NCBI RefSeq assembly: GCF_002252585.1
Contig: NZ_NQLD01000016.1
Strand: one strand, 5' to 3'
DNA: 64,000 nucleotides
DNA from: Methanocatella intestini
Lineage (GTDB): Archaea; Methanobacteriota; Methanobacteria; Methanobacteriales; Methanobacteriaceae
Shown here: positions 39,052 to 47,237 of the stretch, piece after piece
Layout of the letters: every line of letters begins with the position of its first letter
Numbering within the stretch: the first letter of the stretch is position 1
Notes under the pieces: model-generated
What the model saw: only the letters and a program-made list of their open reading frames with translations
Databases searched by the model: none
What the model was told of the DNA's origin: nothing
Program-made: the position numbers and the translations under genes

Positions 39052-39210
39052 TTATAACTGTTTAAACAACGCTTTACCAGCACCACATCTTGGGCATTTA
39101 AAGTTATCAGGTAAATCTTCAAATTCAGTACCTGGTTCAATGCCTTTTTCTGGTATGCCTTTTTCACTGTCGTAAATATATCCGCATACACTACATTTCC
39201 ATTTAGACAT
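39052..39210 (-). CDS. Rubredoxin, standard form
   Basis: A 52-residue rubredoxin: MSKWKCSVCGYIYDSEKGIP, then GTEFEDLPDNFKCPRCG and the tail AGKALFKQL. Both CxxCG iron ligand pairs are present. The ATG follows AAAGGAGAT. In methanogens rubredoxins take part in oxidative-stress electron transfer; no partner such as rubrerythrin or a flavodiiron protein is in this window. Confidence 0.92.
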   Translation of the reverse strand: MSKWKCSVCGYIYDSEKGIPEKGIEPGTEFEDLPDNFKCPRCGAGKALFKQL

Positions 39211-39321
39211 AATATCTCCTTTCTAAAATTTATTCCAATTTAAATTATTCAATTTAAACAATTATTTATGTTATTAAAACTACTATATAATCTTTTCGAA
39301 ATTTGTTCGAAAATATACAAA

Positions 39322-39936
39322 CTATAATTTGTTTGGAACTTTCAAATGATCAGGAAGAGGCTTGATTCTTGCAGGAGTTCCAATAGCCAAATAAAACGGA
39401 GGGACACTATGAATAACAATAGCACCAGCAGCTACAATAGATCCTTCACCAATCTCAACATTAGATAAAAATGTAGTATTGCCACCAATAGAAGCTCCTC
39501 TTCTTATTTTTGGTCCCTGCAATTCATAATTAATTCTTACAGGATATTTATCATTAGTAAAACAAGCACAAGGTCCAATAAAAACATTGTCTTCAATTAC
39601 TGAATTAGTAGGAATATAAACATTAGACTGAATGCTGACATCATTTCCAATTATAACATCACCTTCAATTACAGTGTTTGTTCCAATTAAAACATCATCT
39701 CCAATGTTAGTATTTTCACGAATAACAACATTATGTCCTGTTCTGAAATTATCCCCAATTACAACATCATTATAGATAATTGAATTAGAACGAATTGTAT
39801 GATTTCTTCCAATAACTGGAGGCCTGGAGTCCGGAGAATATTCTACACCAAATCTTATATTGTCCTCAGGTAGAAAAGTAGGTGTTTCTACATTTCTTAC
39901 TCGATTATCACCCAATCCTCCTAAAAACTTAACCAT
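39322..39936 (-). CDS. Left-handed beta-helix (hexapeptide) acyltransferase
   Basis: A 204-residue protein built from hexapeptide repeats ([IV]-G-x-x): VVIGDNFRTGHNVVIRENT, NIGDDVLIGTNTVIEGDV and ASIGGNTTFLSNVEIGEGS. These fold as a left-handed beta-helix trimer. The loop PCACFTNDKYP is a place where acyltransferases of the WlbB type hold their catalytic region. The likely role is acetylation of a nucleotide sugar for surface polysaccharide or glycan; the substrate cannot be told. Single gene with its own promoter. Confidence 0.82.
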   Translation of the reverse strand: MVKFLGGLGDNRVRNVETPTFLPEDNIRFGVEYSPDSRPPVIGRNHTIRSNSIIYNDVVIGDNFRTGHNVVIRENTNIGDDVLIGTNTVIEGDVIIGNDVSIQSNVYIPTNSVIEDNVFIGPCACFTNDKYPVRINYELQGPKIRRGASIGGNTTFLSNVEIGEGSIVAAGAIVIHSVPPFYLAIGTPARIKPLPDHLKVPNKL

Positions 39937-40054
39937 TTTATCGCACCTTTATTTAATTTAAAAATATGATATCTATTAAACTATATTTAATAACATCTTA
40001 GTATATATTATTTACTAGATAATCAAGAAAAATATTGCAAATTTGGTGAAAAAC

Positions 40055-41077
40055 TTGTATACTAAAGAAAAATTGCTAGAAGAAATAAATCAGGTAAGAA
40101 AAGAAATAGGTCATGAAGAACTTGAAATTCATATTAAAGACATTTATTACAACGAAAAAGAAAAGGAATTATGGATAATAACCCAAGACCGACCAGACAA
40201 ATCTGCAATTATTGGAAAAGGCGGATGGGTAGTTGGAAAACTAAAAGAAAAATTAAAAATAAACAGCATCCATGTAGAAAGTTACGGAGATTACCTAACT
40301 AAAGAATACAAACTTAAACTTTCCAAAAAAACTTTAGATAACTTTAGCTCTAATTTAACAGGAATCCAAAACCTGAAAAAAATTCTAAATACTAAATTAG
40401 AAAACATCTACAGCTTTGATTATAACAGCTATTTTGAAAACAACACATTTGAAGAATCTGAAAAAACAGAAGCAGTAGTTGCACTATCCGGTGGAGTTGA
40501 CAGCAGCTTTTCATTAATTTTAGCAAAATACCTTGGATTTAACCCAATAGCTATTACAATTGATCCGGGAACTATCATTTTACCAAATCAATATAAAAGA
40601 AACATTAAAAAATTAACTGAAGAGTTAAATGTAGACCATGAATATATCAAAGCCGATTACAGTGAAATAATCCGAGAATCGCTAAATGGAAGATTTCACC
40701 CCTGCGGAAGATGCTCCAAACATACTGAAGAGCTAATAAACCAATATGCAATAAACAATAATATTCCAATAGCCATATTTGGAGATATGCTCTCAACAGG
40801 AACACAATGTATAACCCTGCAAGAAAAAGACCTGTATCGCCTTAATTTACCTGCCAGTTTAGCTGTTGGAAAACAGGAAAACAAATTCCTGTCACAGCAA
40901 TTTAATTTACAGTCATTTAGCGGATTTGGATGTCCTCTACTATATGAAGTCCATAGAAAATACCCGTATTTAAAAAAATATTCTATTCAAAGAATATTAA
41001 GAGAAACAAGGTCTTCAGCTCTGGAAGTAGGGGAAGCTCTTGATTTAATCTGGAGTTTCTATAATACAAAAGATTAA
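40055..41077 (+). CDS. KH domain plus PP-loop ATPase
   Basis: A 340-residue protein likely to modify tRNA. Residues about 30-85 look like a KH RNA-binding domain, with the GxxG loop in AIIGKGGWVVGKL. From about 130 a PP-loop ATP pyrophosphatase begins with VALSGGVDSSFS. Conserved Cys follow in HPCGRCSKHTEEL and FSGFGCP, as in thiolating or adenylating PP-loop enzymes. I start at the TTG at 40055 because GGTGA lies five bases upstream; the longer frame from 40043 would start inside that ribosome-binding site. The substrate is unknown. Confidence 0.78.
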   Translation: MYTKEKLLEEINQVRKEIGHEELEIHIKDIYYNEKEKELWIITQDRPDKSAIIGKGGWVVGKLKEKLKINSIHVESYGDYLTKEYKLKLSKKTLDNFSSNLTGIQNLKKILNTKLENIYSFDYNSYFENNTFEESEKTEAVVALSGGVDSSFSLILAKYLGFNPIAITIDPGTIILPNQYKRNIKKLTEELNVDHEYIKADYSEIIRESLNGRFHPCGRCSKHTEELINQYAINNNIPIAIFGDMLSTGTQCITLQEKDLYRLNLPASLAVGKQENKFLSQQFNLQSFSGFGCPLLYEVHRKYPYLKKYSIQRILRETRSSALEVGEALDLIWSFYNTKD

Positions 41078-41097
41078 ATATGGAATAGTTAAAATTA

Positions 41098-41319
41098 ATG
41101 AATATGTTATTTAAAATCTGTCCACGTTGTGGATCAAAAAGAGTGAAATGGATTATTCCTCAAAACTGGTCAACATGGGAATGTTATGACTGTGATTACA
41201 CAGGCCCAATTATAGAAGGTAATGAGGAGTTATCTGAAGAAATACGTGAAGCATATCTTGAATCACAAAAACATCCTCAGGAAAACACAGATGAAAATGA
41301 AGAGTTGGAAAAAGATTAA
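41098..41319 (+). CDS. Small zinc-ribbon protein
   Basis: A 73-residue protein with a zinc ribbon, CPRCGSKRVKW and CYDCDYTGP, followed by an acidic tail (NTDENEELEKD). It follows the PP-loop gene by 20 bases in the same direction, so it may serve as a metal-binding partner in the same pathway; that is inference. Its stop overlaps the end of argH on the other strand by 4 bases. Confidence 0.72.
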   Translation: MNMLFKICPRCGSKRVKWIIPQNWSTWECYDCDYTGPIIEGNEELSEEIREAYLESQKHPQENTDENEELEKD

Positions 41320-42734
41320 ATTCCTTTTTTCTCAAATTCTTCATTTAAAAATTCTTTAATATTATCTCTAGCTATTTCAACCATAGCAGGAGAAGGACCA
41401 CCCGGAACAGTTCTCATTTTAACATTTTCCAAAGGATTCAAAGCTTTTTGAACCAAATCATCTTCAAGACCTAATTTTTCAAAACCAAGTTCTGAAGCTA
41501 TATCATCAATATATTCTGATGTAATATCTGATTCTTTTAAACCGCTGGCAGTAGCTTCATTAACTATCCTTCCAACAATTTTATGAGCTGTTCTAAATGG
41601 AATCTGTTTTTCACGAACCATAATGTCTGCCAAATCTGTAGCTGTAGCAAAATTAGTTCCTGCTAATTCCAAACATCTCTCTTCATTGAATTTAACAGAA
41701 AGCAACATTTTTGTAACTATTGATAAAGTGTCCTGAGTTACTTTAACTGCATTCCATAAGTGTGGAGTGATTTCTTGTAAGTCCCTGTTATAGGTGTAAG
41801 GAATTGCTTTTAAAATAGTTAAAATAGTTACAAGTTCACCATTGACAATTGTTGATTTTGCTCTTGCAAGTTCAGCAACATCCGGATTTTTCTTTTGAGG
41901 CATAATAGATGATGTAGATGAATATTCATCAGCCATTTCTATAATGCCGAATTCATAAGTGCTCCATAAAATAAGTTCTTCACAGATTTTGGATAAGGTT
42001 GTACATAATGCAGATAAATCAAAAACTGTTTCTGAAATGAAATCCCTTGAAGAAACACCATCCATTGAGTTTTCAAGATAAGCATCAAAACCAAGCAAAT
42101 CAGTAGTTAACTGCCTGTTAATAGGAAAACTGGTTGTAGTCATAGCTGCTGAACCTAAAGGATTTAAATTAACACGTTTATAAGTGTCTTCCAAACGTTC
42201 ATAATCCCTTTTAAGTGCCTGTACATGAGCCATTAAATGATGAGCTATTGTAATTGGCTGTGCATGCTGAAGATGAGTATAACCAATAAAGACAGTTTCC
42301 AAATGCTCACCTGCTTTTTCAACTAATCCTTCCATAAATTCCAAAATTCCGATTTGGGTTTCAGTAATTTTATCACGAAGAACTAATCTGACATCAGTAG
42401 CTACCTGGTCATTACGTGATTTGGCTGTATGCATAAAACCTGCAGTTGGACCTATTTTATCAGTAACATAATTTTCAATAGCCATGTGAATATCTTCAAC
42501 AGAAGGGTCGAAAACAAGCTCATTATAGCCATCTTCTTTTAATTGGTCAAGAGCACCTAAAATATTATCTGCTATTTCACTATCAATAATATTTTCTTCT
42601 TTTAACATTAAAGTATGTGCAAAATTGGTTTTAATATCAGCTTCAAAAATAATTTTATCAAATTCAAGTGATGAAGTATATTCAGCAGCTTCATCAGTCA
42701 TTTCTGTTTTAAGTCTACCACTTCTTAAATTCAC
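41316..42734 (-). CDS. argH: Argininosuccinate lyase
   Basis: Last step of arginine synthesis: argininosuccinate to arginine and fumarate. The fumarase/aspartase superfamily signature SSIMPQKKNPD is present, with HTAKSRNDQVATD and TVFIGYTHLQHAQPI carrying the other active-site residues. The 472 residues are a normal length. The start is a GTG behind GGGAG. It lies downstream of the ribosomal cluster (S27ae ends 55 bases upstream), possibly as its last gene. Confidence 0.95.
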   Translation of the reverse strand: MNLRSGRLKTEMTDEAAEYTSSLEFDKIIFEADIKTNFAHTLMLKEENIIDSEIADNILGALDQLKEDGYNELVFDPSVEDIHMAIENYVTDKIGPTAGFMHTAKSRNDQVATDVRLVLRDKITETQIGILEFMEGLVEKAGEHLETVFIGYTHLQHAQPITIAHHLMAHVQALKRDYERLEDTYKRVNLNPLGSAAMTTTSFPINRQLTTDLLGFDAYLENSMDGVSSRDFISETVFDLSALCTTLSKICEELILWSTYEFGIIEMADEYSSTSSIMPQKKNPDVAELARAKSTIVNGELVTILTILKAIPYTYNRDLQEITPHLWNAVKVTQDTLSIVTKMLLSVKFNEERCLELAGTNFATATDLADIMVREKQIPFRTAHKIVGRIVNEATASGLKESDITSEYIDDIASELGFEKLGLEDDLVQKALNPLENVKMRTVPGGPSPAMVEIARDNIKEFLNEEFEKKGI

Positions 42735-42789
42735 AAGACTCCCTTCTTAAAAATAAATTTTATAAAAAAAATAGTTAAAAAAAGATTAT

Positions 42790-42945
42790 TTAATCTTTTT
42801 TCATTTCAGTGTATCCACATTTACCGCATGCATATCTATTACCATGATCAGCCATAAATACACCATCAGAACAACGAGGACATACTGGGTTTTTTCTTTC
42901 GATTTTATCTCCGTCTACTTTGTAAAGATCAGATTTTTTTACCAT
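42790..42945 (-). CDS. rps27ae: 30S ribosomal protein S27ae
   Basis: A 51-residue zinc-ribbon ribosomal protein: MVKKSDLYKVDGDKIERKNP, then VCPRCSDGVFMADH and YACGKCGYTEMKK. The four Cys are all present. It follows S24e by 10 bases, the classic archaeal pair. Confidence 0.95.
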   Translation of the reverse strand: MVKKSDLYKVDGDKIERKNPVCPRCSDGVFMADHGNRYACGKCGYTEMKKD

Positions 42946-42955
42946 TAAAATCACC

Positions 42956-43264
42956 TTATTCTTCGTCTTCTTCAGCTTCTTCAGAAGCTTCAGTATTTTT
43001 AGCTATTACACTTTTAGTTTCAATGTATTCTAAATCTTCTACAGTGTCATAAACTTTAGCATAACCTAATGCTTTAGGTTCACCGTAGTGAGGTTGCACA
43101 TTATCTACAACAGTAGCATCTTTTTTAGAATTTAATAAAGCTACTAATTTACTTTTAATATCAATAATTTTTGGAGTAGCTTCTCCTTCATATTCAACAT
43201 AGAATTTTACTTCTCTTCTGTTAAAAACTTTATTTTCCTTATCTTCAAAAATATCAATTTCCAT
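42956..43264 (-). CDS. rps24e: 30S ribosomal protein S24e
   Basis: A 102-residue protein with the family features EIDIFEDKENKVFNRREVKF and GYAKVYDTVEDLEYIE. The acidic tail (EASEEAEEDEE) is longer than usual. It is followed by S27ae and preceded by the dephospho-CoA kinase gene, all leftward. Confidence 0.95.
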   Translation of the reverse strand: MEIDIFEDKENKVFNRREVKFYVEYEGEATPKIIDIKSKLVALLNSKKDATVVDNVQPHYGEPKALGYAKVYDTVEDLEYIETKSVIAKNTEASEEAEEDEE

Positions 43265-43285
43265 AATTAACCCTCTTTTAAATTT

Positions 43286-43825
43286 TTATTCTTTAATAAA
43301 GGTATCAATAAGATTTTGAGCATAATCTTTAGCATCATAAACTTTTAAAAGTACCAAACCTTCATTTGGCTGACCGTACAAGATAGTAGTCTCATCACTA
43401 GCCATTAAGATGCAAGGAAGAACTGCAAGATCTTCTTCCCCGTCTACTTCAATTACATGACAATTTCCATCGCCAGATAACTCCATAGCTTGGCCTATGG
43501 TTTCCCATAGATCATCTGTAATGGTTCCTGCAGGGTTTTTAGCTTTTAAAATATTTTCTGCCTTGATAACTTCATGATTATGATTTTTTCTTTGAATTAA
43601 ATTATCAATTATACCAATATCAGGATATAATTCATATTTAGTAAGATTATTAAAAGTTGCATCACCAACAGAAATTAAAAACTCAGAAGATTTAATTTCT
43701 TCAATAGCATCTTCAAAGTCAGGATATAATTTACCTAATGGTTTTTTAAGCTTTGAAATAGTATCCTTATTTAATTCTGCATCTAAACGTAACACAATAA
43801 AACCTTCTACCTTACTCTTAAACAA
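43286..43825 (-). CDS. GTP-dependent dephospho-CoA kinase (DUF359)
   Basis: Last step of coenzyme A synthesis in archaea, using GTP instead of ATP. The family blocks are visible: SVGDATFNN, GIIDNLIQRKN, NPAGTITDDLW, VDGEEDLAVLPCI and YGQPNEGLV. At 179 residues the length is typical. The start is TTG at 43825 inside the end of spt4, an overlap of 19 bases, which suggests translational coupling. The enzyme function follows from known family members; the grouping with transcription genes is common in euryarchaea. Confidence 0.9.
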   Translation of the reverse strand: MFKSKVEGFIVLRLDAELNKDTISKLKKPLGKLYPDFEDAIEEIKSSEFLISVGDATFNNLTKYELYPDIGIIDNLIQRKNHNHEVIKAENILKAKNPAGTITDDLWETIGQAMELSGDGNCHVIEVDGEEDLAVLPCILMASDETTILYGQPNEGLVLLKVYDAKDYAQNLIDTFIKE

Positions 43826-43983
43826 TATTCGCCAGCTAAATCTATATTCAATTCCTTAGCTAACTCAGATTCTTCAGGTTTTGTAATTATCAAAAGACCG
43901 CTCCAGTTATCTGAAGTTGGGTTACCGCAAACTGGACAACGTTCCTTATTAGTAATATATTTACAAACTGTACATGCATTCAT
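43807..43983 (-). CDS. spt4: Transcription elongation factor Spt4 (RNA polymerase E'')
   Basis: A 58-residue zinc protein that pairs with Spt5 to aid elongation. It begins MNACTVCKYITNKERCPVCG, giving the four Cys ligands, and continues through SDNWSGLLIITKPEESELAK. The ATG overlaps the stop of rpoE1 by 4 bases, the standard rpo7-spt4 pair of archaea. Confidence 0.95.
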   Translation of the reverse strand: MNACTVCKYITNKERCPVCGNPTSDNWSGLLIITKPEESELAKELNIDLAGEYCLRVR

Positions 43984-44546
43984 GATTTAGCCTTCTTACT
44001 TTTATTTTTAGCTTCTTCAATCCATTCAAATCTACCTAAATTATTTTGCCTCATAGTAAGACCTATTTTAGTATTTTTAGTAGAGTTGTCTTTAAGACTG
44101 ATAGCTACAATTCTTGTTCTAACTAAATCTCCTTCATCTAAAGTTTTATTAGATTCTTTTGCAAGGAGTGCTCCTCTTTTAGAATCATAATTAATATAAT
44201 CATCAGTGACTTGAGAAACATGAACCAAACCATCCATAGGTCCAATTCTGACAAAAGCACCAAATTCAGCTATTTCTATTACTTCACCATCAATAACTTC
44301 TTGCTGTTCAGGTTTGAAGAATATTGCATTAAACACAACATTATGGTAAGAAGCTCCATCTCCCATGATGAGTCTACCTTCACCAATTTCTTCAATTTCA
44401 TTAACACAAATAAGTAAACCTAATTTTTTATCTAAACGGCCATTATATGTATCATTTAAAGTTTGAATAGCTACCTCTTCAAGAGGATCTTCAAATCTAT
44501 AAGGTGGTATTCTTACAGTATCCTCAATTTTAGTCATGTAATACAA
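43980..44546 (-). CDS. rpoE1: DNA-directed RNA polymerase subunit Rpo7 (E')
   Basis: Forms the RNA polymerase stalk with Rpo4. The N-terminal tip domain has KIEDTVRIPPYRF, and an S1 RNA-binding domain follows from about 83 (VIDGEVIEIAEFGAFVRIG and DGLVHVSQVTDDY). The start is the TTG at 44546, six bases after GAGGG; a later ATG at 44537 would be too far from that site. At 188 residues it is normal. Confidence 0.95.
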   Translation of the reverse strand: MYYMTKIEDTVRIPPYRFEDPLEEVAIQTLNDTYNGRLDKKLGLLICVNEIEEIGEGRLIMGDGASYHNVVFNAIFFKPEQQEVIDGEVIEIAEFGAFVRIGPMDGLVHVSQVTDDYINYDSKRGALLAKESNKTLDEGDLVRTRIVAISLKDNSTKNTKIGLTMRQNNLGRFEWIEEAKNKSKKAKS

Positions 44547-44556
44547 AACAATCCCT

Positions 44557-45084
44557 CTATTCGTATTTTTCTTTATACATTTCTAAAGATCTTAAAAGTT
44601 CTTTTTTAGCTGATTCTTTATCTTCCCAGCCTTTAGTTTCAACAACTTTTCCTTCAAGATTTTTATAAACTGAGAAAAAGTGTTCAATTTCTTTTAATAA
44701 ATGAGATGGAACATCACTAATATCTTGAACATCACTGAAACGTGGATCATCTTCCGGTACAGCTAAGATTTTGTAATCTTTATCTCCACCATCAATCATA
44801 CCCATAATTCCAATAGGTCTTGCTTCAATAAGACATCCTGGGAATGTAGGTTGTTCCATAAGAACAAGAATATCCATAGGATCGCCATCATCATATATAG
44901 ATTTAGGTATAAAACCGTAATCTGCCGGATAAACAACAGGAGAGTACAATACTCTATCTAACATGAAAGCTTCTTTTTCCTTATCATATTCGTATTTATT
45001 TCTTGAACCTTTAGGTACTTCAATAACTGCTGTTACAACATCAGGAATATCAGAACCTGATTCAATTTCACTCCATAAATTCAC
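44557..45084 (-). CDS. ppa: Inorganic pyrophosphatase, soluble type
   Basis: Hydrolyses pyrophosphate to drive biosynthesis. Metal and substrate residues lie in EVPKGSRNKYEYDKE, YPADYGFIP, the DDGDPMDILVL signature and the DKDYKILAVPEDDPR block. The 175 residues match family I enzymes. The GTG start sits behind GGTGATTTAA. It is 10 bases upstream of rpoE1 in the leftward cluster. Confidence 0.95.
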   Translation of the reverse strand: MNLWSEIESGSDIPDVVTAVIEVPKGSRNKYEYDKEKEAFMLDRVLYSPVVYPADYGFIPKSIYDDGDPMDILVLMEQPTFPGCLIEARPIGIMGMIDGGDKDYKILAVPEDDPRFSDVQDISDVPSHLLKEIEHFFSVYKNLEGKVVETKGWEDKESAKKELLRSLEMYKEKYE

Positions 45085-45131
45085 TTAAATCACCTATAAT
45101 TAATTTTATGATAAATTAATAAGTCTAATTT

Positions 45132-45524
45132 TTATATTTTTCCATCAATAGCTATATACTTTTTCTGTCTTAGATATGCTACTGTTATACCTTTCTTTTT
45201 AGCACGTTTTTTTAATTCAATATCATTTGTAGCTAAAACTTCTGAAACTCTAAGTAACGCATCATCCACAGTTTCATTATTTTCTAATGAAATATCCTTT
45301 ATTTCAATATTGGAAGAATTAGCTAACTTTAGAGCTAAATCTGCATTTAGCCTAATTTTACCTTTATTATTTCTTTTTAAACCTTTCAGTTCATTAATAA
45401 CAAAGCTTGGAGTAGTTAATTTATATGAAGGCAGTGCTTTTTCAAGTTCGTCGATTATATCAACATTAAATTGAAAAGGAACCATAAAAAAATTGGTATC
45501 AATCACAACTTCTTTAGACTCCAT
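45132..45524 (-). CDS. PIN-domain protein, FCF1-like
   Basis: A 130-residue PIN-domain ribonuclease candidate. Acidic residues expected in the active site are visible: Asp in VVIDTNFFMVP, Glu in SFVINELKGL, and Asp in TVDDALLR and LATNDIELKKRAK. The archaeal family is related to eukaryotic Fcf1 and is usually encoded next to aIF2 gamma, as here with 9 bases between them, suggesting rRNA processing rather than a toxin role. No antitoxin gene is adjacent. Confidence 0.82.
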   Translation of the reverse strand: MESKEVVIDTNFFMVPFQFNVDIIDELEKALPSYKLTTPSFVINELKGLKRNNKGKIRLNADLALKLANSSNIEIKDISLENNETVDDALLRVSEVLATNDIELKKRAKKKGITVAYLRQKKYIAIDGKI

Positions 45525-45533
45525 TATTTCCCT

Positions 45534-46748
45534 CTATATAATAATTCCATAACCAATTAATCTCCAACGAGCTCCTACTCTACGACTTAAAGCTACCCTA
45601 GTTCCAGGACTGGCACAAACAGGCAATTTAAGAGCAACTTCAATATTCTTTTTCTTAGTAGAAGTAACAACACCAATAGTTGTTGTAGTACCACAATTAA
45701 TCATTAAAGGTTCTTTAAGTTTAATTGGAGCTACATCACGTTCTTCTTTTGTACCTACTACTCTGTCAAGTAAATGTGCTTCCATTGTAAAACTGTCTAA
45801 AACATCAGGTAAGGTATCTACTGCACCAGCAACAGAACCAGATAATGAATCAGCTTTAGTTAATGAAGGGTCTAATTTTGTAGCTACACCAATAAGTCCT
45901 CCAGGACCTATTTCTTCAACATCTTTTCCATTAGCTTCAAGACCAATAATTTCAGATTTTAAGGTTATTCTTTTATTGTTATTTGTAATTCCAGGTCTTA
46001 TTTCAATAGTATCTCCAAGTTTGAAAGTACCCTGAACCAAAGTTCCACCAATAACTCCACCTTTGATTTTAGCAGCACCGGAACCCGGTTTGTTAATATC
46101 AAAAGATCTTGCAACATGCATTAAAGGAGTTTTATCCAAACTTCTTTCTGGTGGCTGGATTCTTTTAAGCATAGCTTCAATTAAAATATCCATATTAGCT
46201 CCTTGTTGAGCAGATACAGGTATAATTGGAGCATCTTCTGCACAAGTACCTTTTACAAATTCTTTAATTTCATGATAACTTTCAATAGCTCTTTCTTTTG
46301 AAACAATATCAATTTTATTTTGAACTACAATAACGTCTTTAACACCAATAACATCAAGAGCCATTAAGTGTTCTTTAGTTTGTGGTTGTGGGCAATATTC
46401 ATTTGCAGCAATTACTAAAACTGCACCATCCATTATTGCAGCACCAGATAACATAGTCGCCATTAAGGTTTCGTGACCTGGAGCATCAACAAATGATACT
46501 TTTCTAACTAATTCTGTCTCGCTTCCACAGTTTTCACAAGTTTTAGAAGTAGTATAACACATAGGTTCATCACAATCTGGACATTTTCTGAATTCAATGT
46601 CTGCATAACCTAAACGAATTGAAATACCTCTTTTTGTTTCTTCACTGTGAGTATCAGTCCATATTCCTGACAATGCTTTGGTAAGAGTAGTCTTACCGTG
46701 GTCCACATGACCAACTAAACCTATGTTTACATCTGACTGTATGTTCAC
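45534..46748 (-). CDS. eif2g: Translation initiation factor aIF2 subunit gamma
   Basis: The GTPase subunit that carries initiator Met-tRNA to the ribosome. Motifs: GHVDHGKTTLTKAL (G1), DAPGHE (G3), NKID (G4). A zinc knuckle CPDCDEPM...CENCG is typical of the family. At 404 residues it is full length, with domains II and III following. It begins with GTG. It lies in the leftward translation cluster after S6e. Confidence 0.97.
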   Translation of the reverse strand: MNIQSDVNIGLVGHVDHGKTTLTKALSGIWTDTHSEETKRGISIRLGYADIEFRKCPDCDEPMCYTTSKTCENCGSETELVRKVSFVDAPGHETLMATMLSGAAIMDGAVLVIAANEYCPQPQTKEHLMALDVIGVKDVIVVQNKIDIVSKERAIESYHEIKEFVKGTCAEDAPIIPVSAQQGANMDILIEAMLKRIQPPERSLDKTPLMHVARSFDINKPGSGAAKIKGGVIGGTLVQGTFKLGDTIEIRPGITNNNKRITLKSEIIGLEANGKDVEEIGPGGLIGVATKLDPSLTKADSLSGSVAGAVDTLPDVLDSFTMEAHLLDRVVGTKEERDVAPIKLKEPLMINCGTTTTIGVVTSTKKKNIEVALKLPVCASPGTRVALSRRVGARWRLIGYGIII

Positions 46749-46814
46749 AGATAACCACCTTTTTATTATAATTTTAAATTTAACTTAAAAGTTAAAATAA
46801 GAAAAATAGTAAAA

Positions 46815-47198
46815 CTATTCTTCCTCTTCATCGCCAACACCAAGAATATCAGCTATAGCTTTACTTCCAGCTGAAACAACAACAGTGTTAACTTGTACGA
46901 TATCATCAGCAATGGTATTTCCTCTTACGGTTTTTCTCCTTTTTACACCGTCAGCTTTAGGATGATAACCAATACCACCACTTAATAAACTTTTGATTCT
47001 TCTAGTACCTGGTACGTCTTTTTTCATGGTAAATCCATTTTTATCAGCACCACCAGTTACTTTTAAAGTGTAACCGTCTAAACCAACGATTCCACCATCA
47101 AATTCATCACCGATAGCTAAACCATTAAGAGCTTTGCCATCTTCAACTTCAATCTGATGAGTTACCTCTTTTTGAGATACAACTACTTTGAATGCCAT
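46815..47198 (-). CDS. rps6e: 30S ribosomal protein S6e
   Basis: A 127-residue archaeal S6e with GLDGYTLKVTGGADKNGFTM and the RRKTVRGNTIADDIVQVN block. The acidic C-terminus (GDEEEE) replaces the long eukaryotic tail. A GGAGG site precedes the ATG. Confidence 0.95.
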   Translation of the reverse strand: MAFKVVVSQKEVTHQIEVEDGKALNGLAIGDEFDGGIVGLDGYTLKVTGGADKNGFTMKKDVPGTRRIKSLLSGGIGYHPKADGVKRRKTVRGNTIADDIVQVNTVVVSAGSKAIADILGVGDEEEE

Positions 47199-47237
47199 GG
47201 TATTCCTCCTTTAAATTGTTTTATAAAAAAATATTTA

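Noticed and set aside
45132..45524. PIN protein as a toxin of a toxin-antitoxin pair
   Set aside because: No antitoxin gene beside it, and the conserved place next to aIF2 gamma fits the FCF1-like family.
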